Below, one piece after another: positions 42,023-52,112 of a stretch of 64,000 nucleotides of DNA. Under the pieces are notes generated by a model. That model saw only the letters and a program-made list of their open reading frames with translations, was not told the DNA's origin and did no database searches. Position 1 is the first letter of the stretch, and every line of letters starts with the position of its first letter. Both the position numbers and the translations under genes were made by a program. The DNA comes from Acidobacteriota bacterium (GTDB lineage: Bacteria; Acidobacteriota; Blastocatellia; Pyrinomonadales; Pyrinomonadaceae), in NCBI GenBank assembly GCA_016700075.1, contig CP065000.1, positions 930,001 through 994,000 on the forward strand. The letters are read 5' to 3'.

Positions 42023-43615
42023 ATGACAACAAATGCGATCCGCGTGAAGGCAAAGGAACGGCAGCCAAGCCGTCGACTGGGCATTTTGCGCATCGCTCTG
42101 CCGCTGCTTTTCTCGGTCATGTTTATAATTGGATTCGGTTGGGAATGGAACACTGACAGCTTTGGATTGTTTTACGCACAGCCCGAAATAACCGAACGTT
42201 TCGAGGAAGGCAGGCTTATAAAAGTTCCTGCCGGCGGGAATCTTCAAGCAGCGATCGACCGGGCAAACGGCGGAGACATTATCGAACTTGAAGCAGGAGC
42301 GACCTATAACGGACAGATAAACTTAACGAAAAGCAATTCAGGAAAGCCGCTCACGATCCGTTCCTCTGCCGCCGACAAACTTATCGAAGGCAAACGCGTT
42401 ACTCCCGCTGACCGCCAACATATGGCACGCATTGTTTCGGGAATGCTTGGCCGCGCCGCACTAATGGCTTCTAACGGTGCAAGCGGTTATCGCATCGTCG
42501 GCATCGAATTTACATCAACAAGTTCTCGTTATAATTACGGCCTCGTCGTCCTCGGAAATGGCGAAACCCGTCCGGAAAATGTACCTACCGATATCGAGAT
42601 CGACCGTTCCTACATTCACAGCAATGGCGGCCGCGGGACGGTTCGACGCGGTATCGCGTTAAACAGTGCGCATATTACGATCAAGAACAGCTACATCGAA
42701 GGCTTCGCATATCCGGGCGAAGAAACACAGGGCATCTGCGGTTGGACAGGGACGCGAAACGTACGTATCTACAACAATTACATCGAAGGCGGTGCGGAAA
42801 ATATAATGTTCGGCGGTGCTGACCCCGCAAATGCGGAACTCATCCCGACGGATATCGAGGTCACCGGCAACCATCTGAGCAAATCGCGATCGTGGAACAA
42901 AGACTCCACGATGAAGACCGCTTTCGAACTGAAGAACGCAAAGAATGTCGTTTTCAAAGCCAATTTGATTACGGACAATTTAAAAGGCTCAGCTTTCCGC
43001 ATCACGGTCCGCAATCAGGATGGAAAAGCTGCCTTTTCAACCATAGAGAATGTCGTGGTACGCGACAACATCATCGACACGACAGGCGACGGCATCAACA
43101 TACTCGGGCGCGACGACACGCACGCGAGCCAGACGCTGCGAAACCTGACCATCGAGAACAACCTGTTCCTTAACGTTGGCACGAACGTAATTGAGGGCGG
43201 CGGCTATTTTGTACTGGTGAATGACGGCGAGGGAATCGTAATTCGTAACAACACCGTACTCAACAACGGCAACATTACAACGTTTCATGGTGCGATGCCT
43301 CGCGGCTTTGAATTTTACGATAACATCGTCGGTCACGGAGATTACGGCATTCATGGACGCCTCGACATGCGATCCGATGCTGCACGGGCGATGTTTTTCA
43401 ATAACATTTTCATTGACCTGAACAGGATCGACCCGTCCGGAAGGTCATTTCCGCCCGGGAATGAATTCGTTTCAGGAGTTTCGGAATTGGGTTTTGCTGA
43501 TGCAGCGAGCGGCGACTATCGCCTCTCGCCGAACAGCCGTTTTGCCGGAAAAGGCCGCGATGGAAAGAATCCCGGAGCAGACTTGATCTCATCGAGTCTC
43601 GCCGGATTACGATAG
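42023..43615 (+). CDS. secreted/anchored right-handed beta-helix protein
   Basis: About 530 residues. Near the N-terminus a membrane segment (IALPLLFSVMFIIGFGWEW) acts as signal or anchor. The rest is a parallel beta-helix: it starts AGGNLQAAIDRANGGDIIEL as in pectate-lyase/DUF1565 folds and shows repeated turns such as ENVVVRDNIIDTTGDGINIL and LTIENNLFLNVGTN. The fold suits polysaccharide lyases, epimerases or chain-binding proteins; no catalytic triad is evident. ATG 42023 is preferred to a TTG at 41918. It is the only plus-strand gene inside the exopolysaccharide locus. Confidence 0.8.
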   Translation: MTTNAIRVKAKERQPSRRLGILRIALPLLFSVMFIIGFGWEWNTDSFGLFYAQPEITERFEEGRLIKVPAGGNLQAAIDRANGGDIIELEAGATYNGQINLTKSNSGKPLTIRSSAADKLIEGKRVTPADRQHMARIVSGMLGRAALMASNGASGYRIVGIEFTSTSSRYNYGLVVLGNGETRPENVPTDIEIDRSYIHSNGGRGTVRRGIALNSAHITIKNSYIEGFAYPGEETQGICGWTGTRNVRIYNNYIEGGAENIMFGGADPANAELIPTDIEVTGNHLSKSRSWNKDSTMKTAFELKNAKNVVFKANLITDNLKGSAFRITVRNQDGKAAFSTIENVVVRDNIIDTTGDGINILGRDDTHASQTLRNLTIENNLFLNVGTNVIEGGGYFVLVNDGEGIVIRNNTVLNNGNITTFHGAMPRGFEFYDNIVGHGDYGIHGRLDMRSDAARAMFFNNIFIDLNRIDPSGRSFPPGNEFVSGVSELGFADAASGDYRLSPNSRFAGKGRDGKNPGADLISSSLAGLR

Positions 43616-43648
43616 AGGTGCTTGTCACCTATCACCATCTACTGAACT

Positions 43649-44704
43649 CTAGCTGTCTTGTGTTGTTGCCAACTTTCTGTAAAGCCCAATAATAGCGGCG
43701 ATTTGATCGGCCTGCGGAGCTGCATCTTGATGTCTCGGCGGGACTGACATGACCTCACTGACAGCGGCGGCGATGGACTCCGGTTCGTGATCGTCGATGA
43801 GGTGAACGCCTTCGGGACGAAGTCCGGTTCTTGATGCAATTACCGGTGTGCCGAGGAAAAGCGATTCGCGAACAGAGATCGCATCGCCGTCAAACTGCGT
43901 AATTCGAAGCATCACGTCAGCTTGTTCTATGAGCTTCAATACAACATCGTGCTCGATCGAGTCCGCCAGCAAAACGCTGTCCGCAAGACCGGCCTCAAGG
44001 ATCGCATTTTCGGCGTGCTCCCGAAGCGAACCGCCGCCTACAATGACAAGCCCCGCATTCTGATGCTCATCTACGATATACCGCATCGCATCGATCAGGA
44101 GCAACGGCTGATATTCAGGTTCTAGACCGCCAACGGCAACAAACAGCGGCGTGTGGCCTTTCGTAAAGCCGGAGATCTCGGCCGGCATCTCAACCTGTTC
44201 CCTTGGACGCGTCAGCACATAGGGCGGGACCACTGACAGCCTATAGTCATCGACACCGTAACGGCGGAACACTGTCGCGATCTCGTCATTGACCGCAATG
44301 ACGTGATCGAACCGCCTGAAGACGGCTGCGGCTAAAGTTGCCGGCGATGCCGCACGTCCGGTCTTCGAACTCGGGAAACCGCCGGAGTGCATGGTCAGCA
44401 CTTTCTTTCCGCGCCCGAACATCGTAACCGCGGCCGCGAGAGCGAGCACACGCGGAGTTATCTCGCCGCCGAGGTGCAGATGTGTGATGTCGGTTGCGGC
44501 GGATCGGAGCACTTTGACCAGTTGAATTGGAGTACGGGGAAAAGAGATCCCGTCAACATCTGACCCTGCATTACCTTTTGTCGTCGCGATAACAGTACAG
44601 TAATCGCCGCCGATCAACAGCCGTTCACGTATCGCAAACACGTTTCTGCTCACGCCGCCTTCCGGCGGTGGAACAGGACCAAGCTGCACGACACGAAGTT
44701 TCAT
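43649..44704 (-). CDS. glycosyltransferase family 4-like
   Basis: A 351-residue GT-B glycosyltransferase. It starts MKLRVVQLGPVPPPEGGVSR (N-terminal glycine-rich sugar-binding loop). The C-domain has PLFVAVGGLEPEYQPLLLID, SVLLADSIEHDVVLKLIEQA and the E-x7-E-like DGDAISVRESLFLGTPVIAS. The nucleotide-sugar donor and acceptor are unknown. Its ATG overlaps the upstream glycosyltransferase stop as ATGA. It is convergent with the beta-helix gene, with an imperfect hairpin (GATAGAGGTG/CACCTATC) between the two stops. Confidence 0.87.
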   Translation of the reverse strand: MKLRVVQLGPVPPPEGGVSRNVFAIRERLLIGGDYCTVIATTKGNAGSDVDGISFPRTPIQLVKVLRSAATDITHLHLGGEITPRVLALAAAVTMFGRGKKVLTMHSGGFPSSKTGRAASPATLAAAVFRRFDHVIAVNDEIATVFRRYGVDDYRLSVVPPYVLTRPREQVEMPAEISGFTKGHTPLFVAVGGLEPEYQPLLLIDAMRYIVDEHQNAGLVIVGGGSLREHAENAILEAGLADSVLLADSIEHDVVLKLIEQADVMLRITQFDGDAISVRESLFLGTPVIASRTGLRPEGVHLIDDHEPESIAAAVSEVMSVPPRHQDAAPQADQIAAIIGLYRKLATTQDS

Positions 44705-45831
44705 TTTCCATTTACGGCACGCAGCCGCTCATACACCGCAATTGTCCGATCTAGTTGGATCTGTAATGAGAACTCTCTCGCGATCTTTTGCCGTCCTCTT
44801 TCTCCGAACGAATTTGCGATCTGTTGGTCGTCGAGCAGGACGTTAAGTTTTTCCGCCAATCCTCTGTCGTCGTCGGATGCTACGAGGAATCCGGTTTCAC
44901 CGTCGATGACAGCCTCGCGGGCACCGCCGACATCGGTCGCCACCACCGGTTTTCCGGCGGCCATATATTCGAGAATAGAATTTGAAAATCCTTCGTTTGT
45001 TGACGTGAGCACGCACACATCTGATGCTCTCAAGAGTCTGGGAACATCGTCGCATCTGCCCAAAAAATGAACCCGCCAGCCGACGCCGAGATCATTTGCC
45101 AGCCTTTGCAATTCAGTTTCCAGATCGCCCTCGCCGGCAACGGCGAAATGCACATCATCTCGAGGAACTGCCGCCGCTGCCCGCAACAGCATCGGCACAT
45201 TCTTGACCTCATGACGCAAATTTGCGACCAGCGTGACAAGTTTGGAATTGGGAGGAATGTCCATTGAAACACGAACCGCGAGAGCATCGCCGCTATCAAC
45301 GAAGCGTGCGGCGCCAATGCCGTTATAGATAAGCTCGATCTTTTCTTCAGAGATGCCGTATTCGTTCGTCAAATGTTCTCGGACGGCCATCGAATTGGCG
45401 ACGATCGCATCGGCCCTGCCAAACGCGATGCCTTCTACAAACTTCTGAGTTCCCGACCGCATTCCGCCGGTCTCACGTTTCGATGCCACTCTTATTGGCG
45501 TCCGAGCGAAAGATGCCGCGGCCATTCCAAATACATTTGAATAGAAGTCATGTGTGTGGACGATCGAAATATTGTTCTCTTTGAGAAACGCTGTACACGC
45601 GCGTACCTGCCGTACACAATTCGCATCGTAGAAAGAAGCTAACGGGAACTCCGCGATCTCGCGGACCCCGAGCGATCCAACACCCTCACGCAAAACTCCC
45701 GTACCGTCCAGCACAGCCACACGAACATCAAACCGCCCTTCACGCACCAGCATCTCGGTCAATGCCGCGGCCTGGCGTTCGGAGCCGCCCTGATTAAAGC
45801 TTCCGAAGAATTGTAAGACTCGCGGTTTCAC
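44701..45831 (-). CDS. glycosyltransferase family 4-like
   Basis: A 376-residue GT-B enzyme. It begins VKPRVLQFFGSFNQGGSERQ and has a complete donor site: LVANLRHEVKNVPMLLRAAA, VHFLGRCDDVPRLLRASDVC and TSTNEGFSNSILEYMAAGKP with the E-x7-E motif. GTG at 45831 is chosen because it lies 12 nt after the heparinase-like gene stop and fits the conserved N-terminus; a TTG at 45864 would overlap that gene. It probably adds one hexose in the repeat unit assembled by this locus. Confidence 0.87.
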   Translation of the reverse strand: MKPRVLQFFGSFNQGGSERQAAALTEMLVREGRFDVRVAVLDGTGVLREGVGSLGVREIAEFPLASFYDANCVRQVRACTAFLKENNISIVHTHDFYSNVFGMAAASFARTPIRVASKRETGGMRSGTQKFVEGIAFGRADAIVANSMAVREHLTNEYGISEEKIELIYNGIGAARFVDSGDALAVRVSMDIPPNSKLVTLVANLRHEVKNVPMLLRAAAAVPRDDVHFAVAGEGDLETELQRLANDLGVGWRVHFLGRCDDVPRLLRASDVCVLTSTNEGFSNSILEYMAAGKPVVATDVGGAREAVIDGETGFLVASDDDRGLAEKLNVLLDDQQIANSFGERGRQKIAREFSLQIQLDRTIAVYERLRAVNGK

Positions 45832-45842
45832 GGTGGAAAGAT

Positions 45843-48218
45843 CTATCCGATATCGGCCGTCCAAAGGCCTTCGTTGGTTGAGATGTAAAGCTCCTTTCCG
45901 AGCCGTCGAATATGGGCGAATTCCAGCGGCTGCCCGGCGAAGATCTCCATTCCTCCTATGCTCAGCGAATCGCCGCGGATCAACAGCATCTCGTCAGGGA
46001 GTTGTCCGTTGTCAGACAAACGGGCCCACGAGTAGCGGAAATTTGATGCAAAAATACCATTGTCAGTGGATTCAGACTGGTTGTCTGCGAAGATGAAAAG
46101 GTCTGTGAAATTGGGGGTTCTAACAACGAATGCACGCCCAAAATCGACCGGCACCTCGCTGACGTTCGGCGCCTCGCCGATCACAGGGAACAAGAATGTA
46201 AAAAATTCCTGTTTACCGACGCCCGCGGCTGAATATCGGCAGTACGCGGCATTTTTCTTGTTTCCGTGAACACGCGAGACCCAACTTTCTCTCTGCTGCC
46301 AAAACCCATCATCGCCAAAGGTGTGGAGTTTGAATCCGTCGCCTTCAACAAAACTCCCATCCTCCGATACTGATACATCTACGCCCGCGTCAAAATGAAA
46401 ATGCAGATCGTACTCGTGCACTCGCTGGGCGTCTGCCTCGTCGCGAATGACCCAGTAATCGCCTTTCAGAAAAAGCACACTGCGGCGATGCATGACAGGG
46501 TCGTCTAAACGTCGATATCCGTCATGACTTCCTTCGAATAGATCGAAACGCGGCTGCGAGATCCATTTTTCAGCGGTTGCGTTCGCCCTCGAATGCCATC
46601 CGAAGGTGCTTCCGGGCTCCGACGACGATCTGCCGTCAACAGTCAAAGTATTGTGGGCGGCTGTCGAACGGAACAGATCACGCATTTCCTTTGATTCGTG
46701 ATATGTGTAGGTCCCGGGATCAACAAGGATACACTTTCCGTTCAGCGCCGCGGTAATAGAAAGTGTGTCGGCGTGTCCGTGACCTCCGGACAATGCCCCG
46801 ACCTCGCCGCAATCGATATGAAGATAGTTATCCAATGCACCTGATCCGTCACGCATCACATATTGGCCGCCGACACCAAAATCCCTTGACGCCATGCCGG
46901 GCACTGAGGCACCGAGCGACCGGTAAGTGTTTATACCGGCCTCGCCTAAGAGCCAGAACAGGTCTTCGATCTCAGTCCCCGCACACGCCCACATCTCACC
47001 GCTGCTGAATAAGACCGAACCCACAGCAATGCTTCCCCGAAAATCGTTCGGTGCGGCAGACGACAGCGGAAGTAATCGCCCTCCGTCATCGTCCCCGATC
47101 AGGGGCGTTGTGCCATCTGGCATCGCCACCGTCGAAAGATAGTCAAATGCCTTGCCGAGCCGTTCCTCCAAGTTGCTGTCCGAGACGTACCCGCCTGACG
47201 ATGGCTGCAGCGATCGCAGAATGATGAAATGCGTGTAAATATCAACGGTGTATTTCTGATACCACGTGCTTTGTTCGAAATAAACACCGTCTGAATGGAT
47301 CTGCTTTTCCGCCTCGGCGAGAAGTATCTCACTCGCGAGCTTCCTCCACGACGCTGCCCTTCGGAAATACGGGAACTGTGTGCCGAGGTAATACAGTCCA
47401 AGAGCTTCACCTGTCAGGTGCGTATTCGGGCTGAAGTATTTGGAAAGATACTTTTCAATATGGCGGCCGTGCCGATAGAGGTAGTTGGCCGCGTCCATAA
47501 AATGATTAGGCGTAAAACTCTCGGAATCGCGGAATAGGTGAAACGCCCATATCCACGACATCGAGCGAAATGCGACCTCCAGACTGCTCGACCAATTGAT
47601 CCCCATTCCCGGTGGATTCTGCGACACCCACGATGACAGGTGCTCGACAAAACAATTCGCGTACCTTTCGTCACCGGTAAGACGATAGGCCGCACCAAGA
47701 ATGAAAAAGTGTTGATGCCGGTTCAGCTCCCATATGACCTTACGGTCGCCGACCTCAGAGGCGGGAATTCGGTCGATCTCTTTCCAATGCTGCAGCGGCG
47801 CGCGTTTCTGTGATATCGGGTCGCGATGCCAGTCAATGTCAGCACCGACGTAAACGTTCCGATAACCCAAAAGGTCGAACCGTCCGCTGAGGATCCGATC
47901 TGCCTTGTCGATGATATTCGTGTGAACGTCCGCGCGGTCAAGAATAGACGAAATATTCGCAACTGAATTGCCTCGAACAGCGATGGAGGGGAAAAAGACC
48001 TTTTCACCGTTCTCAAAGAACCGCTGCCAAAGGCTCTCTGCAATTATCGGAGACCTGCCAAAATAGCCGGCGTCGATACGTTTGATGAATTCCTCGTTGG
48101 ACATCGAGCCGCTTTCGCCGAAACGGTTCTCCGCATAGGCAGAAATGACCTGTCCTCCGCGAGTGATCACCTCGTCAAGGCTTCGGATCTTTTTGATCTT
48201 CTCAAACGGTCTCGACAT
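45843..48218 (-). CDS. heparinase II/III-family polysaccharide lyase-like protein
   Basis: About 791 residues. The N-terminal alpha/alpha toroid domain (WELNRHQHFFILGAAYRLTG, NTHLTGEALGLYYLGTQFPY) is followed by the heparinase II/III beta-sandwich (SGGHGHADTLSITAALNGKC then ILVDPGTYTYH, AAHNTLTVDGRSSSEPG). These are the signature segments of bacterial exopolysaccharide-locus lyases, which are thought to trim or release the polymer. No signal peptide is seen, so export is unclear. The ATG at 48218 (MSRPFEKIKK) matches homologues; an ATG at 48263 would lengthen the overlap with the upstream gene. Confidence 0.87.
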   Translation of the reverse strand: MSRPFEKIKKIRSLDEVITRGGQVISAYAENRFGESGSMSNEEFIKRIDAGYFGRSPIIAESLWQRFFENGEKVFFPSIAVRGNSVANISSILDRADVHTNIIDKADRILSGRFDLLGYRNVYVGADIDWHRDPISQKRAPLQHWKEIDRIPASEVGDRKVIWELNRHQHFFILGAAYRLTGDERYANCFVEHLSSWVSQNPPGMGINWSSSLEVAFRSMSWIWAFHLFRDSESFTPNHFMDAANYLYRHGRHIEKYLSKYFSPNTHLTGEALGLYYLGTQFPYFRRAASWRKLASEILLAEAEKQIHSDGVYFEQSTWYQKYTVDIYTHFIILRSLQPSSGGYVSDSNLEERLGKAFDYLSTVAMPDGTTPLIGDDDGGRLLPLSSAAPNDFRGSIAVGSVLFSSGEMWACAGTEIEDLFWLLGEAGINTYRSLGASVPGMASRDFGVGGQYVMRDGSGALDNYLHIDCGEVGALSGGHGHADTLSITAALNGKCILVDPGTYTYHESKEMRDLFRSTAAHNTLTVDGRSSSEPGSTFGWHSRANATAEKWISQPRFDLFEGSHDGYRRLDDPVMHRRSVLFLKGDYWVIRDEADAQRVHEYDLHFHFDAGVDVSVSEDGSFVEGDGFKLHTFGDDGFWQQRESWVSRVHGNKKNAAYCRYSAAGVGKQEFFTFLFPVIGEAPNVSEVPVDFGRAFVVRTPNFTDLFIFADNQSESTDNGIFASNFRYSWARLSDNGQLPDEMLLIRGDSLSIGGMEIFAGQPLEFAHIRRLGKELYISTNEGLWTADIG

Positions 48219-49401
48219 TTGCTTTTGCTGCGGACTTTCTGATTTCCGATTCAGACCGCTCATTCATTATTGCTTTCAGGCGATGATCACGAAAATGATT
48301 CGGGTCACCCGAAAGACCGTCAACTGCCGCCATCGCGATGTTAAAGGCCTCGCGTGTACTGGCGAAATGTATCTTAAATTGGCCGTCCTTAGCGGTTGTT
48401 TCGATCAGGTCGCCGAAAAATCTTTTTGCGTCCTCGCCGATGCATGCCTGTTGATCGTGGTCGAAAAACCCGTGGCAATACAGCTTTACGAAGATCCAGT
48501 CGCTCTTGCCCGCGACCGTGACATTGCCCGAGACCCATCGGCGGAATCTCTCCATATCCAGGTCCTGGTTTGACGCGAGAGCTCCGTCCTCTATCCGTGG
48601 CAGCGGCATGCCATTAACTCGGCGGCGCCAATTGAAAACCAGCGGACCGCTGAAGATCAGCGGGAATTTCGTGATCTCTGACCCAACGCCGATCCTTATC
48701 CCCTTGCTGTGGGCCGCCGGCACGTCCAAAGGCAAGGCGCACTCGTAGATCTGGTTGAGCACGGGAACTTGCGTTCGATCAGGCGCCGAGGGCATTGTGA
48801 AATCCGCATAACAGCCCGTCTCCGCCAGTATCGCCATCTCGCTGTCAACGCCGCAATGGAGTCCATCGCAAGAATTATCGAGTGCCAGATTGCCGTGGAC
48901 AAAACCATACCTGACCTGTCCCGTCACAACATCCCGCGACAGGCATTTGTGCCGGTCAGCAAGCGTGTCTCGAAACTCCGAAAGCTCCTGTCGCAGGTAC
49001 TCTTCGCTGTCCGTTCCCGGATCACCATGATGCAAATGGACCTCAACCTCGCCCAGCCCTTCAGACTGCATTTCGGCCATGATGTCCAAGATCTCAGGAT
49101 CATACTGTTCTGCCGGATAAAAATTGGTATGCCGAAATTTTGTGCCGTCCTCATCGACCACGGCGTTGCCGATAGACCGCGCCATTCGGTGATATTCTTT
49201 CAGACGACGGACCTGATCCGCGTGGCCAAGGATGCCGTTCTTGCTCCAGCCCGGTTCGAAATGATCAGCAATTGTGATGATCACATGCTTCTTTTCAAAA
49301 AGCGTTTTCTCCCATAGAGCTCTAAGACGCGACGCAGGATACCTGGAAAGCCAGGGTAGGCTCCAGCGCAGCTTCGTCAGATTGTTAGGCTCTTGTATCA
49401 T
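48202..49401 (-). CDS. polysaccharide-deacetylase-like protein of the EPS locus
   Basis: A 399-residue protein, probably a beta/alpha-barrel of the carbohydrate-deacetylase superfamily. VIITIADHFEPGWSKNG carries a possible metal-binding Asp-His, VEVHLHHGDPG gives the H-x-x-H-like region, and YGFVHGNLALDNS follows. These positions parallel NodB-type motifs but do not match them closely, so the activity is inferred. It is often adjacent to heparinase-like and flippase genes in exopolysaccharide loci. No signal peptide is present. Confidence 0.65.
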   Translation of the reverse strand: MIQEPNNLTKLRWSLPWLSRYPASRLRALWEKTLFEKKHVIITIADHFEPGWSKNGILGHADQVRRLKEYHRMARSIGNAVVDEDGTKFRHTNFYPAEQYDPEILDIMAEMQSEGLGEVEVHLHHGDPGTDSEEYLRQELSEFRDTLADRHKCLSRDVVTGQVRYGFVHGNLALDNSCDGLHCGVDSEMAILAETGCYADFTMPSAPDRTQVPVLNQIYECALPLDVPAAHSKGIRIGVGSEITKFPLIFSGPLVFNWRRRVNGMPLPRIEDGALASNQDLDMERFRRWVSGNVTVAGKSDWIFVKLYCHGFFDHDQQACIGEDAKRFFGDLIETTAKDGQFKIHFASTREAFNIAMAAVDGLSGDPNHFRDHRLKAIMNERSESEIRKSAAKANVETV

Positions 49402-49415
49402 TTACGCTTACGGCT

Positions 49416-51014
49416 TTACGCCTGTGTTTCTACCACTCCTGCGGACCGATCACGTGAAAACACGGAATTCCAAAATCGCCTGATCACGCTTTTTTCGCTT
49501 TCTTCAATAAGATCCAGCCTGTTTGCGATCAAGAGGTAAACAGGAGCAAAGATAAGTCCGCATATGAGCAGCACTAGGCTGCCGCCGAAGAAATTCAGGA
49601 TATTGAGTGCGTGAATATCGAAAGTATCCTCAATGAAATTTTCGCCCGCATACTGAATATACTTGTGAACACCATTGTAAACGAAATAAGTGACGATCCC
49701 TGCCGCGAGTGCCGCGAACGCGGTCTTTATGACCGGTTTGAGCAGATGCAAATGCCTCACGCCGAGCTCAAGCTTCCTGATCACAAGCGTTTCTGCAACA
49801 ACCTTTTCAATAAGGACGGCCGCAACTGCTATCGTTATCACTCCGGTAAGCGTCACGTTGCCTATTGAAAAATAGAGTACCGAGATCATCGCGGTGAGGA
49901 TAATGATCCGCGTTACGAGGAAAATGCGGCCCAGTTCCTTGAACGACCTTACGACCGGATCCGTGATCAGTATCGCGAAAGGCAGCAGCGTGATGTTGAT
50001 CGCAAAAATAGACGCACTCATTTCAAACTGCTGCGTGAAGAGTGTCGTTATGAAGGTGCGTGCCGTGATGAACAGGAATACGTATATCGGGAAGTAAACA
50101 AGCGCCAGTTTCTGCATCGCACGTGCAGTGAGCCGGATCATTTCATCGCGGTCGCCCTTCTGCTGGAGTTCGTTCATCTTCGGAATGAGTACTGAAGACA
50201 CCGATTCCGACAACATCGCTATTAGGGGAACCTCGAAGCAGCCGTATGCGTAGATAGCGAATTCAGCAGATGTGAACTGATAACCAACAAAATAGTTGTG
50301 GATATCATACTGAGCCATCCACAAAATACCGGTCAGCCCGAACGGTATCGCATAACGCATCTGCTCCCAGAAAAATGCAGGGTCGAACGAACAGAGGAAC
50401 CCCGGAAAACGCGTTCGCAGGTACCAGATCAAAATGATGGTCTGCAAGATCCCCTGGAACATCGCCGCGTAGATAAGGGCCTCGACCGAAGCAAAACAAA
50501 TGATAGCCGTTCCCATCAGCAGCGTTTTTGAGAACTGTGCCGAAATAATGAAAACAGTCGCAACGCGAGCCTCTTGATTCGCAATTGCGACCATTTCCAG
50601 GAACGTCGAGAATATCCAGATCCAAATGACGACGCCGATCAGCGGTGCCAGCCGTGTGAGCTCCTCGCTGTGAAAGATATTTCCTATGATCTGCGGATAG
50701 AGAAATAATAGTAGACACGCCAGTCCGCCGACCACAAAATTGAAGATGAGTATATTGAGGATCGCCGCCGGCCGCCTTTCCTTCTCTCGCGCGAGAAAGT
50801 AGTAGGCGCTCATTGAAAACCCCAGCGGAAGGATCACTACTGCATTAGTAATGACCTGAAATGCCTCGCGGTAATGGCCGACCGATTCAAGAGCAAGATT
50901 TCGTACGATTATGAGAGGGAGAGCAAAGCTAAGGGAAAAGCCGACAAGCTTGGCCGCCAACAGCCAAACGCTTTGTTCCCTTAAAGATCGCTTCTTTTCC
51001 TCTTGTTTAAACAT
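49416..51014 (-). CDS. polysaccharide flippase (Wzx-like, MATE/MOP fold)
   Basis: A 532-residue membrane protein with 12-14 hydrophobic segments: SVWLLAAKLVGFSLSFALPL at the start, LNILIFNFVVGGLACLLLFL, and the C-terminal LNFFGGSLVLLICGLIFAPV. The layout is that of a MOP exporter, which flips lipid-linked oligosaccharide across the inner membrane. ATG 51014 is chosen; a TTG six codons earlier is unlikely. It lies between the deacetylase-like gene and two GT2 genes. Confidence 0.87.
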   Translation of the reverse strand: MFKQEEKKRSLREQSVWLLAAKLVGFSLSFALPLIIVRNLALESVGHYREAFQVITNAVVILPLGFSMSAYYFLAREKERRPAAILNILIFNFVVGGLACLLLFLYPQIIGNIFHSEELTRLAPLIGVVIWIWIFSTFLEMVAIANQEARVATVFIISAQFSKTLLMGTAIICFASVEALIYAAMFQGILQTIILIWYLRTRFPGFLCSFDPAFFWEQMRYAIPFGLTGILWMAQYDIHNYFVGYQFTSAEFAIYAYGCFEVPLIAMLSESVSSVLIPKMNELQQKGDRDEMIRLTARAMQKLALVYFPIYVFLFITARTFITTLFTQQFEMSASIFAINITLLPFAILITDPVVRSFKELGRIFLVTRIIILTAMISVLYFSIGNVTLTGVITIAVAAVLIEKVVAETLVIRKLELGVRHLHLLKPVIKTAFAALAAGIVTYFVYNGVHKYIQYAGENFIEDTFDIHALNILNFFGGSLVLLICGLIFAPVYLLIANRLDLIEESEKSVIRRFWNSVFSRDRSAGVVETQA

Positions 51015-51077
51015 CTGAAGGCAAATTCTCAAATAGCCGCCGCGAATAGGCGGCAGCCGCTGAAAGAAAAGGCGGAA

Positions 51078-52112
51078 TCACGCTGACCTTTCAATATTCC
51101 TGACAAAAGTTATTTCGTTGCTGCGCAGAGACTTAAAAGCCTTTAACAGAAGCCCGGGAGCAAACCGTGCCATGATCGCGACCGCAGTAAGTTTCAGCGA
51201 TCGACGCCGCCTATTTGCCTGCCTGAATGCCTCGGCCGCTTCACGGTTTCGGCCGCTCAACAGGAGCGATTTTCCGCTCTCGACCTTCAGGTCGGTTCTG
51301 AAATCATCAATTCGTCTTTCGGCTATCATTTTTTCGTCGCACGTGAGATCGATGGTTGATATTGCACGCTCGAACGCAAAGATGGACCGTTCCATTCGAT
51401 TGACCGAATCGCCGGAAAGGCTGTTCAGGTGAACGCGATACTTGGCAAGTACCTTTTCTTGAAATCCTATTTTCCCTCCGTTCTTTGCGATGCGCAGCCA
51501 CAGCAGATAATCGTGTGCAAGGCCGTCTGCGGTATCAAACAAACCGGCAGCCGCCAAGGCCTCGCGGCGGACCATTGTCCCGGAGGTGATGACGTTGCAT
51601 TTCAGATCCAGCAAAGAAGCCGGCGTCACTTCGCCGGATGACGGAGCCGTCTGCATAAAAGTACGGATGTATGGCGAACTGTCACCGAAAAGATACGCAT
51701 CACAATAGACCATGTCGAGTTCGTGTCTCCCCATAAAGACGTATTGAGAAGCAAGGAAGTCCGGCAGCCATTGATCATCCCCGTCAAGAAATGCAATGAT
51801 CTCACCGCGCGCATGCGATATGCCGGTGTTTCGAGCCTCACTGGCACCCGCGTTGTGCTGCTTTATATAGACGATCTCTTCCAAATAGCTGTTGATCTCA
51901 CGTTCGAACCTCTCACTATCCGGCGAGCCGTCGTTAATGAGGATGATCTCGTATTCGCGAAATTTTTGGGCGATGACAGATTCCAATGTTACGGAAATGT
52001 GTTCTGCGACATTGTACGCAGGAATGATGACCGAGATACGCGGCCGACTGCTGAACACGTTACGGCCAACGCGCTTGCTAATGAGAATGTCCTTTGGCCT
52101 GTTCTCCGTCAT
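51078..52112 (-). CDS. glycosyltransferase family 2
   Basis: A 344-residue GT-A enzyme. Core: ISVIIPAYNVAEHISVTLES, ILINDGSPDSERFEREI, NAGASEARNTGISHARGEII and the metal-binding AFLDGDDQW. A C-terminal helical tail of about 80 residues follows. The acceptor is unknown. Its start overlaps the stop of the next upstream gene as ATGA, so translation is coupled. Confidence 0.9.
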   Translation of the reverse strand: MTENRPKDILISKRVGRNVFSSRPRISVIIPAYNVAEHISVTLESVIAQKFREYEIILINDGSPDSERFEREINSYLEEIVYIKQHNAGASEARNTGISHARGEIIAFLDGDDQWLPDFLASQYVFMGRHELDMVYCDAYLFGDSSPYIRTFMQTAPSSGEVTPASLLDLKCNVITSGTMVRREALAAAGLFDTADGLAHDYLLWLRIAKNGGKIGFQEKVLAKYRVHLNSLSGDSVNRMERSIFAFERAISTIDLTCDEKMIAERRIDDFRTDLKVESGKSLLLSGRNREAAEAFRQANRRRRSLKLTAVAIMARFAPGLLLKAFKSLRSNEITFVRNIERSA

